From: Paraphysomonas bandaiensis
Taxonomy: Eukaryota > Chrysophyceae
Assembly (NCBI GenBank): GCA_965644295.1
Contig: CBFFRP010000275.1
Span: forward strand, 52,532 to 116,531
Reading direction: 5' to 3'
Length of the DNA stretch: 64,000 nt
Both the position numbers and the translations under genes were made by a program. Below are positions 1 to 11,303 of the stretch, in pieces. Under the pieces are notes generated by a model, which saw nothing but the letters and a program-made list of their open reading frames with translations, did no database searches and was not told the origin of the DNA. The number at the start of each line of letters is the position of its first letter. Positions within the stretch are counted from its first letter, which is position 1.

Positions 1-2292
1 TCATTTCTCTATCAATAATACGTACAGCACGTAGGAGAGAATCATTGGCAGCTCTAAAGACAGTCGAAAAATCGTTCGTGCGGTTGTGGGGTGAAGTTGG
101 AGCCAGTGAATTCTCACAATTGTACTGGGTTACTAAACTACTCCCATTTACGGTTAATGCTGACAAAAATAACTTCCAGTGTAGCAGCAACATGGCATTC
201 CCCATTCGCAGAAGGTCTGAGAGTGCCACGCGCCTGCATGCCTTCCACACAAGCGCTGCGCGTCGTGTCATTGTAGAGTCAACATCACAGCGTCCTTGCA
301 TAAACCAACCCAAAATATTCATCAATTCGGAAGCATCGTACTGTTCAACCATGTCACAAGTAACAACAGGAAATAACTTCGCTGTCCACAGAGAGGACTC
401 TGAGTCATCATCCCATATGTCACTCTTGGATAAATCACCACACTGAATAAAAATATAAAAGTTACTGGACAATGTATCCACGGCCTACTTACTTGCATCA
501 TATAGGTTATTTTCATACCACAGAGCGTTACTACGACATATTTAGAGCATAGAGAAATATCGGGCGTACATACTGTTTTCAATGTCACATTCTTTTATGT
601 TGTCCGCAGCTCCCAGAACAATCAACACGAATTCTTCACCCAAACATTCTCTGTCAACTAACAAAGGAACTTGTTGTATCATTGTATCAGGAGGTACAGA
701 CAGTGCGTATCCAAGCGTTGGCTGGATGTCACTTATAACAGAACCATTACCAATATTACAGCGACCGAACAACACTGAATTCTCTATCACCACTCCTCGA
801 CCAAGAACAGCACAAGGACAGAGGCCGATCGAGCTATTAATAGATATCACACCACCAAAATTGTGGGTTGTAATATCACTCTTATTGTTAATTGTGCATG
901 TGTTCTCTGTACAGCAGGTAGTGTAATGAATGGAGGAAATACTCGGCACAAGATTGTACTGTGCTCGAAGTAATGGGAGTATTCTCCGCATATCCAATGA
1001 CTCTTCAGCAAGAAGAGGGGCTGTCTGAAGCTCATACAGTTCACGCGACGTACCCAGGTGATAAAACACGCCTTCCTCAATAAATACCCCGAACAGAGGT
1101 GTGTCACAAAGTACGTTCCATATCGCAACCAGGGCCCGATGATATTCAGATGCGCTGTCCCACCCCTTTTCCAAAACTTCAACGTACTGCTGCCGCAGAC
1201 CTAATCTATGAAAATACTCCTCCAGTCCACACTTGCTCTGTACATTACATTCTAACCCAGTGCCTAAAATATATCCGCGAATATATGATACATACATTAT
1301 TCAGGGTCAAGGCATGCAGGATATCAGAGTAGAGCTCCAGTCTGAGGGCTGCAGCACCAGAGCGCAATCCTTTCTCCGTGCAGGCCGCCACAATAGGATC
1401 ATCCAGCAACCCAATTAGCGCCTTGATATAATTGTTAGATATTTTAATTTTAACATTTCCTGCAAAATGTATACTTTGAAAGCAGTTCCTGTAGCAATGA
1501 CAATGCCAGTGTCTATCAGAGTGGTGGCGTTCTCGTCGCAATCACCGAATACAACTCCAGCATCGATCATGTTCGCTACACTTGGCTTCTGTAGATAACG
1601 GTTTGCAGGAAACGTTGTAGATTTTATATTGCCAGCTTGCTTGCAAATACCTCCCAGAACGCCCTGCATATAGATTACTAAATTATATTAACAAAACCAA
1701 CTGGTTTACATGGTTCTGAGCTATATGAAGATGCTCCCTGACAGCGATCACATGGACCGCATTATCTACCATCACTGGTGTGTCCTGTCATTCGTAAAGG
1801 TTTCTATCAGGTTATAAGTTCATAATTATACGTACTTACCGAATGAGAATGCAGGTTGACGAGTACATCCGAGCTGGCTACAACCAATGATCCTGGATTC
1901 AGAGCATTCCAGATAACACTGAGCTCGGTCAACAAAAGCGCCATAGCTGACTGCTCATTTCGTTCACAGTTTATGCTCGTCCAGGCTTTACCCGTAATAG
2001 ACTTGAGCGGACATCGTCGGGAGTCCCCGCCACTGTGAACAACTACAACCCTTGCCTTCATTACTTCTTCTTTACCTACAGTCTCGATTAATTTATGAAT
2101 GGCGTTTAGAGTCCCTCCTCCACTTCCAATTCGAGTTCCATGAGGGTCGGATAGGCACATTAACCTGCAGTTGGAGTGGTTTATACAGTCCAGCCGTCTC
2201 TTTAGATATTCCAGCTGTTTCAGGTAGATATCACACATGGAGGAGCTGGGAGCTGTCACAAGAATGAACAAAGGGGTAGATACTGCAGTCAT
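1..2292 (-). CDS. FCSK: L-fucokinase, N-terminal part (partial, continues off left edge)
   Basis: Cytosolic L-fucose salvage enzyme making fucose-1-phosphate for GDP-fucose. Only the N-terminal pyrophosphorylase-like half is here; the GHMP kinase half should lie left of base 1. Seen: GSGGGTLNA nucleotide loop after DPHG in exon 1, then YLQKPS, a TLIDTGIV stretch, LELYSDIL, FYHLGTSRELYEL and SLWTAKLFPV, all in the order known for fucokinases. Exons by hand: 2292-1840, 1784-1710, 1663-1475, 1421 to about 1270, about 1265-574, 530-493, 442-1, with introns of about 46-55 bp. Phases agree except at the exon 4/5 join near 1265-1300, where the best intron is only 28 bp. Start is the ATG at 2292, directly before the conserved N-terminal motif. 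Divergent from RPB1. Family assignment is firm; kinase activity cannot be judged from this part. Confidence 0.85.
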
Positions 2293-2996
2293 GGTGGTTA
2301 GCTACAAGTAAATCACCCGCACCTATAAGCAGACATCTAATTAAGAGATACATACAGTCATATATGTACCAACTGTTCGTATACATATCCAAAACTGGTT
2401 TAAAAAATTACACTTTTGTCCTTTAAAATCCTGCGATGGGGCTAAAAAGTATGGAAAATAATTTAAAAATAGATATTTTTTACTACTTTAGTCATTAAAA
2501 ATCCGAAGAAGTATGGAAACTGAAACCTCAGGTTTTGATGATTTGTGAACAAAATTTCTTACATATTTCTTACATATTCCACAAGTTTTGTGGTGATGCT
2601 ATCATAATATCGTACTTTTTTTCAAATGATGTACTCTGTACATACTGCACTGGACTGCACTGATCACAGAAAAACTCAGCATTTTCCAAGCACAGGTACA
2701 GTAGAGTATGCAAGTATATCGATATACCATAAAATAAGCACACAACACACAACACTGCATAGAACAAGTGCGCGTAGTTCATGCAATGCATGTATGTATG
2801 TATGTATGTATGTATGTATGTATGTATGTATGTATGTATGTATGTATGTATGTATGCATGTATGCATGTATGTATGTATGTATGTACTCTACATATAGCA
2901 TACAACACTCTAAACATCCCTCCATTCGATCATTCATACCTCCACACTCCTCACATTATTATATACACTATTCTTTATTTGGTGACTTGGTGAAAA
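2293..2996. promoter_or_regulatory. Divergent intergenic region between fucokinase and RPB1
   Basis: About 700 bp separate the two start codons, so promoters of both genes must lie here. It is AT-rich, with poly-A/T runs around 2400-2620 and the tetranucleotide repeat listed separately. I see no clear TATA box that can be tied to either gene. Confidence 0.5.
2788..2885. repeat. (TGTA)n microsatellite
   Basis: About 24 copies of a TGTA/ATGT tetranucleotide with two TGCA interruptions near its right end. The cysteine/tyrosine/methionine-rich and histidine/threonine-rich open frames across it are products of the repeat, not genes. Confidence 0.95.
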
Positions 2997-5900
2997 ATGT
3001 CTAATCCTAAATTAAATTTTTCCCATTCACCATGTCGTCTTAGACGAGTAAAGAAAGTTCAGTTTGGTGTGTTTTCTCCAGATACGATCGTAAGTTTGCA
3101 TTCTTTATATATACTCGTATAACCATATATTCTTATATAGCGACAAGGTTCTGTTACACAAAAAGCTACAATTAATAATGTAGAAATTAGAGCAGGAGTT
3201 ACAAAGTATGAAATGAGAGATAAAAATGGTGATCCACTTTATGGTGGTGTATACGATCCCCGCATGGGCACCCTTGATTTTAAAACACGATGTAAAACGT
3301 GTGATTGCTCATATTCTGGTAGTTCTAACACAGATCATGACTGTCCTGGTCACTTTGGTCACATTGAGCTTGCGCGTCCTGTATATCACGTTGGTTTTAT
3401 CAATCAAGTGGTCAAGATTTTGCGCTGTGTGTGCTTTCACTGCTCACGTCTCCTCATCGATTCTAAAGATCGTAGAATACAGCAAGCCCTTTGCATTCGT
3501 GATCCAGAAACACGACTGCGTTGCATTCACGACCAGTGTCGCTTAAAACGTAAGTGTGACCCGGGGGAGGAGGGGGAACTCGTCTCACTGATGGAGAGCA
3601 TGGGGCTCGGATCGAGTCACTCTGAAGTGATCGGGTGTGGTGGGTTGATGCCTCAATACACACGGAAGGGCTTGCAGATTGAGGTTGAATATCACAAAGA
3701 TATGACGGATATTCCACACTCTGGTGACCGGAAGCAGTTTCTTTCTGCTCAGCAGGCATATGACATCCTTCGTAAGGTATCAGACGACGATGTGCGTGCC
3801 CTCGGTCTAGACCCTCAGTGGGCACGCCCCGAGTGGCTGATTGTGACAGTTCTTCCTGTACCACCACCTCATGTTCGGCCCTTTGTGAGGGCAGGGACTA
3901 AGAGTAACGAAGATGATCTTACTCACCTCTTGACCACGATAATAAAGGACAACTTAACTCTTGAGAACAAAATACAAAACGGCGAGCCAAAACACGTAAT
4001 TGACCAGTTGGAGCAGCTCCTTCAGTTCCGTGTGACGGGATTCTTTGACAATGAGCGTCCAGATATGCCACGGGAGAGTCAACGGGGTGGCCGACCCTTG
4101 AAAACCCTGAAGCAGCGCATTAAGGGAAAGGAAGGAAGGCTGCGTGGTAATCTTATGGGAAAACGAGTTGACTTCTCTGCTCGTACTGTTATTACCGCAG
4201 ACCCGAACCTCAGCATTGACCAAGTTGGTGTACCACGCTCGATAGCCCTTCGTCTTACTGTCCCGGTAACGGTGACTCCATTCAATATAAAGGAAATGAG
4301 AGAGCTGGTTGCGAATGGGCCGCACCAATGGCCAGGTGCGTGCTACATCATACGTGCAGATCAGACACGAAAAGATCTGCGCTTCGATTCCAGTAAGAGT
4401 GATTTGGTATTAGAACCGGGATGGATCGTGGAGAGACATTTACGGGATGATGATGTGGTGATATTTAATCGTCAACCTTCCCTCCATAAGATGTCTATCA
4501 TGGGACACAGGGCGAAGGTGCTCGATTGGTCGACTTTTCGCCTTAATCTCTCAGTGACTACCCCTTACAATGCTGACTTCGATGGAGATGAGATGAATCT
4601 CCACGTACCTCAGTCCATCACTGCTAGAGCCGATGTTGAGGAGCTTATGATGGTTCCTCGCAACATCGTTACCCCACAAAGCAACCGCAACGTGATGGGT
4701 ATTGTGCAGGATGCTCTGTTAGGGGTTACTCGTATGACAAAACGAGATGTGTTTATCGAGAAGGATGTAGTTATGAACACGATGTTGTGGATCGGTGACT
4801 GGGATGGAAAACTTCCATGTCCAGCTGTCATTAAGCCGCGCCCCCTCTGGACGGGCAAGCAACTGTTTACTATGGTTTGCCCTAATCTCAACTACCGCGG
4901 GAGATCGAAGAACAGTGTCGATAACGCAGCGGATAACCCATTCAATGTTTTGGACAGTAATGTACTTATCCATAACGGGGAGCTACTACAGGGAATTGTG
5001 GATAAGAATATCGTCGGTACGAGTGGGGGGTCTATCGTCCATATCTGCTGGTTGCAGGAAGGATGGAAAGAGACTCGAAGATTCATGAACCAACTTCAGT
5101 GTGTCGTGAACTATTGGATGGTGAACACCTCCTTCTCTGTGTCTGTATCAGATACTGTGGCAGATGCTGTGACGATGCGTAAGATTCAAGAGACGCTGAA
5201 TGATGCGAAGTCTAAAGTGAAGGGTATCATGGAGAGAGGCCAAGCAGGGGCACTCAAGGGCCAACCTGGGAAATCTCTCATGGAAACCTTCGAGTTTCAT
5301 GTAAATGAAGTGTTGAATGACGCTCGTGCGACCGTAGGAAAGTCTGCACAAAACTCATTAAAGGACCGCAATGCTATTAAGGGAACCGTGATGTCTGGGT
5401 CTAAAGGGTCATTTTATAACATCTCCCAGATTATTGGTTGTGTTGGTCAGCAGAATGTACAAGGCTCTCGTATCAAGTATGGGTTCCAGAGGCGCACTCT
5501 ACCACATTTTGCGAAAGATGACTTAGGCATGGAGTCTCGTGGCTTTGTGGAAAACAGCTATCTTCGTGGTTTGGCGCCCGCTGAATTCTTTTTCCATGCA
5601 ATGGGAGGCAGAGAGGGTCTGATAGACACAGCCGTTAAAACTTCAGATACTGGTTATATTCAACGCCGACTCGTCAAAGCTATGGAGACCGTCATAGCTA
5701 GATATGACTCGACTCTAAGGAATTCATATGGGTGTGTGATGCAATTTCTCTTCGGAGAGGATGGCATGGATGCCCAGAGAATAGAGAAACAGTATTTTGA
5801 CTTCTACAAGTTAGGTGAATCGGAATTTAGAAAGAGGTATTATCTGGACTTCAGCTCCGAGCACGAGGGTCAGCTGATACCTTCCACTCTCACCAACGAG

Positions 5901-8288
5901 CCTGTATACTTCCTGCAAAAAGATATATGCGATGCCTGTATGAGTGACACGGAGGTCAGGGTAATGTTGGAGGAGGAATATGACATGCTATGCAATGATC
6001 GCATTATGCTTAGACATATTTTAGCGTGTAGAGGTCATGGTGCGGAGACAGATGACAGCATATATCTTCCTGTCAATATGGACCGCCTGATTTGGAACGC
6101 ACAGAGAAAATTTCGAATCAATCGCAGCGAACCAACATCCTTGCATCCGCGTATTGTGGTCGAGACTGTTCGCAAGATGTGTCGCGATGATATCGTGGTA
6201 ATTAGAGGAGAAGACCCACTTTCCAGAGAGGCTCAGGATAACGCGACACTCTTGTTCAAGATCCTGGTACGCTCCAAGCTTAACTCAAAGCGTGTGCTCA
6301 AGGATTATCGACTCAATGAGGCGGCACTTATGTGGCTGAAAGGAGAAATTGTGGCAGGGTTCATAGGTGCGATTGTGAATCCTGGGGAAATGTGTGGAGT
6401 GATGGCCGCTCAATCCATCGGCGAACCTGCAACACAAATGACGCTAAACACATTTCATAACTCCGGAATTTCAGCGAAAAATGTCACGCTCGGTGTACCT
6501 CGTCTGAATGAGATCTTGAATGTATCAAAAAGTATTAGAACGCCCTCTCTGACTGTTTACATGGTTGACGAGCTTGCATTTGATGAGGACGAGGTGAAAG
6601 ACCTAATGGTTAAATTTGAGTACACAACTTTGGGAGACTTGACGCTGCTGACAGAGATACACTATGATCCAGACCCCCTTACCTCTGTGATAGAGGAGGA
6701 TCGCGAGTTTGTGGAGGAGTTCTTCGGTAGTAGTGTGGGTAATGAGGATGATCCATCCCGTATGTCTCCTTGGGTACTTCGTATTGTGCTGATCCACAAG
6801 CCCATGCAGTATCTAATTAAGAAAAATGTACTTGAAATGGAGGATATCGCGAATGAGATCTATGAGAAGCTCGATAAGGCTGTGCATGTGGTACATACAG
6901 ATACCAACGCCGACAAGCTTGTCCTTCGTATTCGTATCTTGATGGATGATGAAGAGAGACATCGCATGGAGTCGGAAGAGGGACGGATTGGAAGCGATGG
7001 CGATGATGTATTTCTACACCGTATGCAGGCGGAATTGCTGGACTCTCTACATTTGCTTGGCGTGCCTGGGATAAAGAAGGTTTACCACAGAGAGAATAAG
7101 CGCGCACTCTGGTCAGATAGTACTGGATTCGTCAATAAAAAGGAATGGATACTCGAAACTGATGGGTCTAATCTGGCAGAAGTGTTTGCACTTCCTATGG
7201 TTGACCATACCCGCACAACTAGTAATGATATCGTGGAGATGTTTAACGTATTGGGGGTTGAGGGAGCACGCTCTTCTATATTCCACGAACTACGTGGGGT
7301 CCTTTCATTCGATAGTTCTTATGTAAACTACCGTCACATTGCATGCTTGGCGGATTGCATGACCTTTAGAGGGGATCTCATGGCAGTATCACGCCATGGC
7401 ATTAATCGTGGCGAGACAGGTCCCCTGCTTCGCGCCTCTTTCGAGGAAACTGCCGAAATCCTCATGTCCGCTGCCATGTTTAGTCAATATGATATTCTTA
7501 ATGGTGTGACGGAGAATATTATGCTTGGCCAACTGGCTCGTGTTGGTACTGGCATGGTAGACTTACTACTGGACTTCGACAAATTGAAGAATGCAATAGA
7601 CAGTGGTGTAGACAAGAATGCTGCAATGAAGGACCTATCTACTGCGGAACCGGTCAATACACCTGTGACTACTCCTTTAGCCATGACCCCTGGGAATGGT
7701 ATTGGCTTCGGCGATGCAACTCCTGGTGGTGCTGTGTTCAGTGAGCATGAGCCATTGTACAATTTTCCGACTCCTTCCGCCCAGTCCCCAGGGTATTCGC
7801 CGTCTCCTCTATATGCCCAGTCTCCAGGATTCGCTCCCTCATTCAATTCGAGCTCGTATAGTCCTAGCTATCAGTCGCCGGGATATTCACCGACGAGTCC
7901 AGCATACTCACCGACAAGCCCTGCGTATTCTCCTACGAGCCCTGCTTACTCTCCAACTTCACCGGCATACTCTCCCACCTCCCCAGCCTACTCCCCAACT
8001 AGCCCTGCGTATTCTCCCACAAGTCCCGCATATTCACCAACATCGCCCGCCTACTCTCCTACAAGTCCTGCTTACTCGCCTACAAGTCCTGCCTACTCGC
8101 CTACAAGCCCTGCCTACTCCCCTACGAGCCCTGCCTACTCCCCTACAAGCCCTGCCTACTCACCCACCAGTCCTGCTTATTCCCCAGCCGATGAAACAAG
8201 CCCAGCATACTCAGCATCGAGTCCTCCGTACTCTCCAACCAGCCCAGGTTTTACTCATGACCAGAACACAAGTCCTGAGTACAGGTGA
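2997..8288 (+). CDS. RPB1: RNA polymerase II largest subunit (RPB1)
   Basis: Catalytic subunit of nuclear mRNA polymerase, 1,746 aa. Exon 1 is 2997-3089 and exon 2 is 3141-8288, with a 51-bp intron; exon 1 supplies the conserved VKKVQFGVFSP start, and the ATG at 2997 opens it. Visible: N-terminal zinc cluster (CKTC ... CPGHFGH) with wider than usual spacing, SARTVITADP, metal-A motif NADFDGDEMN (residues about 508-517), the SAQNSL...GSKGS and RTLPHF funnel/bridge regions, PGEMCGVMAAQSIGEPATQMTLNTFH leading into the trigger loop near 1137, and a CTD from about 1613. The CTD has 14 perfect YSPTSPA heptads, flanked by looser ones and ending in TSPEYR. Synonymous codons vary between heptads, so the protein repeat is under selection. 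The HNS sequence at the trigger-loop histidine is unusual (see findings). Confidence 0.98.
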
Positions 8289-10036
8289 GAAAGTAACTGT
8301 GGTTTGTGACGCTATGGTTAAGTGATGCGCATGTTAGCCCAGCTAGTCCTCAAGATGGACGATCTGGCTATTACTGAGGAGTTACAAACGACGCATTGTG
8401 AGTGTGCAAGTGAACATCCCATCGGTGTCAGTGAATTGTAGAGTAAGGCGCAATTAGCAGAATAGTGGTGTCATTACTACTGCATTGATAGCATATCTGG
8501 TAGGTTGTTCACTCAAGTATGCTTCTTCTAGCGCAGTATTGATGTGAAATAATAACAGTACAAAAATTCAAGGAAAAAGTATTGAAACGCTTCGCATTCT
8601 TTTTGAGTTTTGCTTATTTGTAAGCAATTGATAAAAAAGTTGTATTCTAAGGTATTCGACTTATGACCGTTAGCTCAAGAATATAGTACATGATTTAATG
8701 ATATGAATTATGTTACAGAAACGGATATACTTTGACTGTATAGATCTGATAGTCTTGGTTGGATGTAGAGAAAACTTAGCGTCGAGTTTGTTGGAATACG
8801 AGTGCTTCTGTAAGATAGAACTGTAGAATACGTAAAATACAATGCGAAAAACTGTAATACGTAGTCGAAAATACTATAGACCTAAAACTGGGAAACTGAA
8901 GTGATAGTAGTGAAAGAGTGATTGTCTTATAATTAGCAATAGGCGTTGAAGAGTCAATGCTTAACACTGATATCCTACCATTTAGCGCTACAAAAGCTGT
9001 TTGTGTGTCACCGGAAGCACCATCGTGCAACCACTTTCGCACTATCACTCAAAGCAAACGCAGTGAACAAGCAGAACATCTGCTGACTTCAGAATATTTG
9101 AGTCCTTAAGGTGAACAGCCTCAGATGCTTGAATTCAGCAGGCTGCCCAATACCCCGGACGTCCTCCTGGAGGTGGGCCCATTCTCGGATGCCTCCCTAT
9201 CTGTGTATTCGTCAAGGCCCAAGGCGTCTACGCAAGTGACAATTATTTGTGTCCCTTGTACCACACAAGAATTCGGCTATGAGTGGGCAAAACAGTATCT
9301 GCTGTCTATGTTTGCGGCTCACGTTAGTTTCCCGGATAAATATTTCCAGTACTTTTTCCCCAGGAAACCACGAAATGGTGCGAGTCCGACTTTGTTGAGG
9401 GAACTGAAGTGATATGACGATCCAAGATGCGGAAGTTGACCAGCTGTTGATATAAAAGGAATATACAATTATGTTGTTAATATATAGTTAATATATATCT
9501 TAGATGCTAACGCACAATTGTGAAAACAACAATAAATAATAATCGTACATATCTAGTAATATTACTTTTAAACTTCTTCTACGATCTAAACCAATACTTT
9601 CATCTCAACTAGGGTTATCTATCTACTATATCCCAGGGCCTGGTAACCGTTAATAGTCCCTTACTGGTACCCAGTTCCCCGCAATTATAAAGGCCATCAA
9701 TAAAATAAGCTCCCGCATTTATAGTTGCATTGCCATTAATGGTTACGTGGCCCTGCTTTATCCCCTGGCAAGAATTGTTTCCCAATGCTATTTATACATT
9801 GAATGACACACCCGTACTTAGTTTCAATACAACAACACGCTATATTTATTGGAACCAAGAAATTATTCCTACACATTGGAAACTGCTATTTCGTAGGCAG
9901 CTCAATGTGAATCCGTAACCATACTACATACAGCTAATGGTATACTCAGAACTACGTTACTGCTGCAATTCATAACCATTCGCAGCAAATGTCGGCCACA
10001 TAAATGATCGCTCTCTGAAAAACCTAGTCATCTTCT
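8289..10036. other. Intergenic region with decayed and repeated sequence
   Basis: 1.7 kb between RPB1 and the convergent sulfotransferase. The first part will hold the RPB1 3' end. A 95-codon open frame (9125-9412, +) and a 90-codon one (8776-9048, -) have no recognisable domain. Segment 8955-9035 recurs in diverged form near 22795-22860, and the short stretch around 9412-9440 recurs in inverse orientation near 53490-53520, so this is probably old mobile-element debris. A hAT-like MITE lies at 9634-9755. Confidence 0.5.
9634..9755. mobile_element. hAT-like MITE, copy 1
   Basis: A 122-bp element with terminal inverted repeats starting CAGGGCCTGGTAACCGTTAAT and ending in the partial complement ATTAATGGTTACGTGGCCCTG. 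It is flanked by CTATATCC (left, 9626-9633) and CTTTATCC (right, 9756-9763), an 8-bp target duplication with one mismatch. CAGGG termini plus 8-bp duplications are typical of the hAT superfamily. It has no coding capacity. Relatives are at 38522 and 53236. Confidence 0.85.
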
Positions 10037-11303
10037 TCAGCACCTGTGATTTTTATAAGACAACAGTCCAGAGCACAAATACAAGATGCATACCATGTTG
10101 TAACAGGTGTTCCTATCAAGTTTTCTGTCTTTGCATTCTTTGTATTGAGTGACAACATGTACTTTCCTTTCAGGAAATCCCACAGGCAAATCCTGCAGGC
10201 GACTCTTCAATACCTACACGATAAATTACGACATCTATGTCTATAGTAAACACGCCTACAGACCTTTTTTTCTGTCATGCCCAGTTCGAGAAAGTCAGAT
10301 AAAGGCTCGTAGAAGGCCTTGGGGTTTGACATGATGTGTTCATAGTGTGCGATAAATATCTTATGACAGGGTATACTGCATTTATTGCAGTTAAACAGAT
10401 AGTTAATCGAAACACAATTCAGCCATAATGAATCATGCTTACGTGCGTAGGGCAGCTTCGATGTGAATCATAGTGTGTTCAGCAATGTGGACAGCTTGGT
10501 TGAATGAGGAGACAAAATCTCGTCGCATCGCAGACATGACTGTGTCCTAAAAGTAATATACGGCGTCAACATTTACATTATTATATCCCTTGACCAACGA
10601 GGTAAGACATACCGAAGTGTTTCTCAAAATCAAAAGATATTTCACATTTAAAATATCTCCGTCAAGGTGCTGCACATTGATTATATCCGGGTGCATGAAT
10701 AAGCGTCCAGGTCGCCGTATGGCTCCAGTTGGGAAAGAGTCCTCACTATCTAATATCTTTCTGTTTAGCAAAAGCGACCGAGACATCATATAAGTATAAT
10801 ACCAGTCAAAACTAGGACAGTACATACTTGCATGCTGGTGGGTGTTCCTTAACCCGCAAAGCTAATTGCTCTTGAATACCAGATCTCAATTCTTCAGGAG
10901 TTCTTCGAGGCACACCGTCACCAATATCTCGCCTATAATGACGAGCATTTATCTAATTACATTGTTAATAATAACATCATCATATAAATGAATAGATTAC
11001 CCAAACACAATCATATATTGGAGTGTTTAATAGTTTGGTCCAAAAATGATGAGCTGAACCTTCTAATCCAACTACAAGTACATACTGGGGTAGGTTACTA
11101 GTTTGTTTTGGCCATCCACATTCTCTATGTACAGGAATACATGTACCATCTTCAATATTCTGATATATCTTCTTCATTCCATTAAAGTAATCAGTGTATC
11201 CTGAATATACTTGTGCATTACTATCACAATGAATTGAATGATTTGAAGCATAAGTATGATTAGCAGATATGAAAAATTGTAAGAATAATGTTTTCCAATT
11301 CAT
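10037..11303 (-). CDS. Sulfotransferase-like protein with N-terminal signal
   Basis: 315 aa in six exons: 11303-11001, 10952-10828, 10760-10613, 10546-10443, 10375-10264, 10192-10037; all intron phases agree. The N terminus (MNWKTLFLQFFI...) looks like a short signal sequence. The exon 1 motif YVLVVGLEGSAHHFW fits the 5'-phosphosulfate loop of PAPS-dependent sulfotransferases. Exons 3-4 give YLLILRNTS-DTVMSAMRRDF, like the strand-helix with the conserved arginine/serine that bind the 3'-phosphate. Exon 5 gives IFIAHYEHIMSNPKAFYEPL and FLELGM, matching the YE..L..P...FLGL region. It would transfer sulfate to a sugar or other acceptor in the secretory pathway; the acceptor is unknown. The short C-terminal exon is Cys/Tyr-rich and less certain. 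Confidence 0.75.

Noticed and set aside
2570-3004. Tyr/Cys/Met- and Thr/His-rich open frames
   Set aside because: Translations of the TGTA microsatellite.
7696-8325. 209-aa frame overlapping the end of RPB1
   Set aside because: Shifted-frame reading of the CTD repeats (Leu/Pro/Gln-rich).
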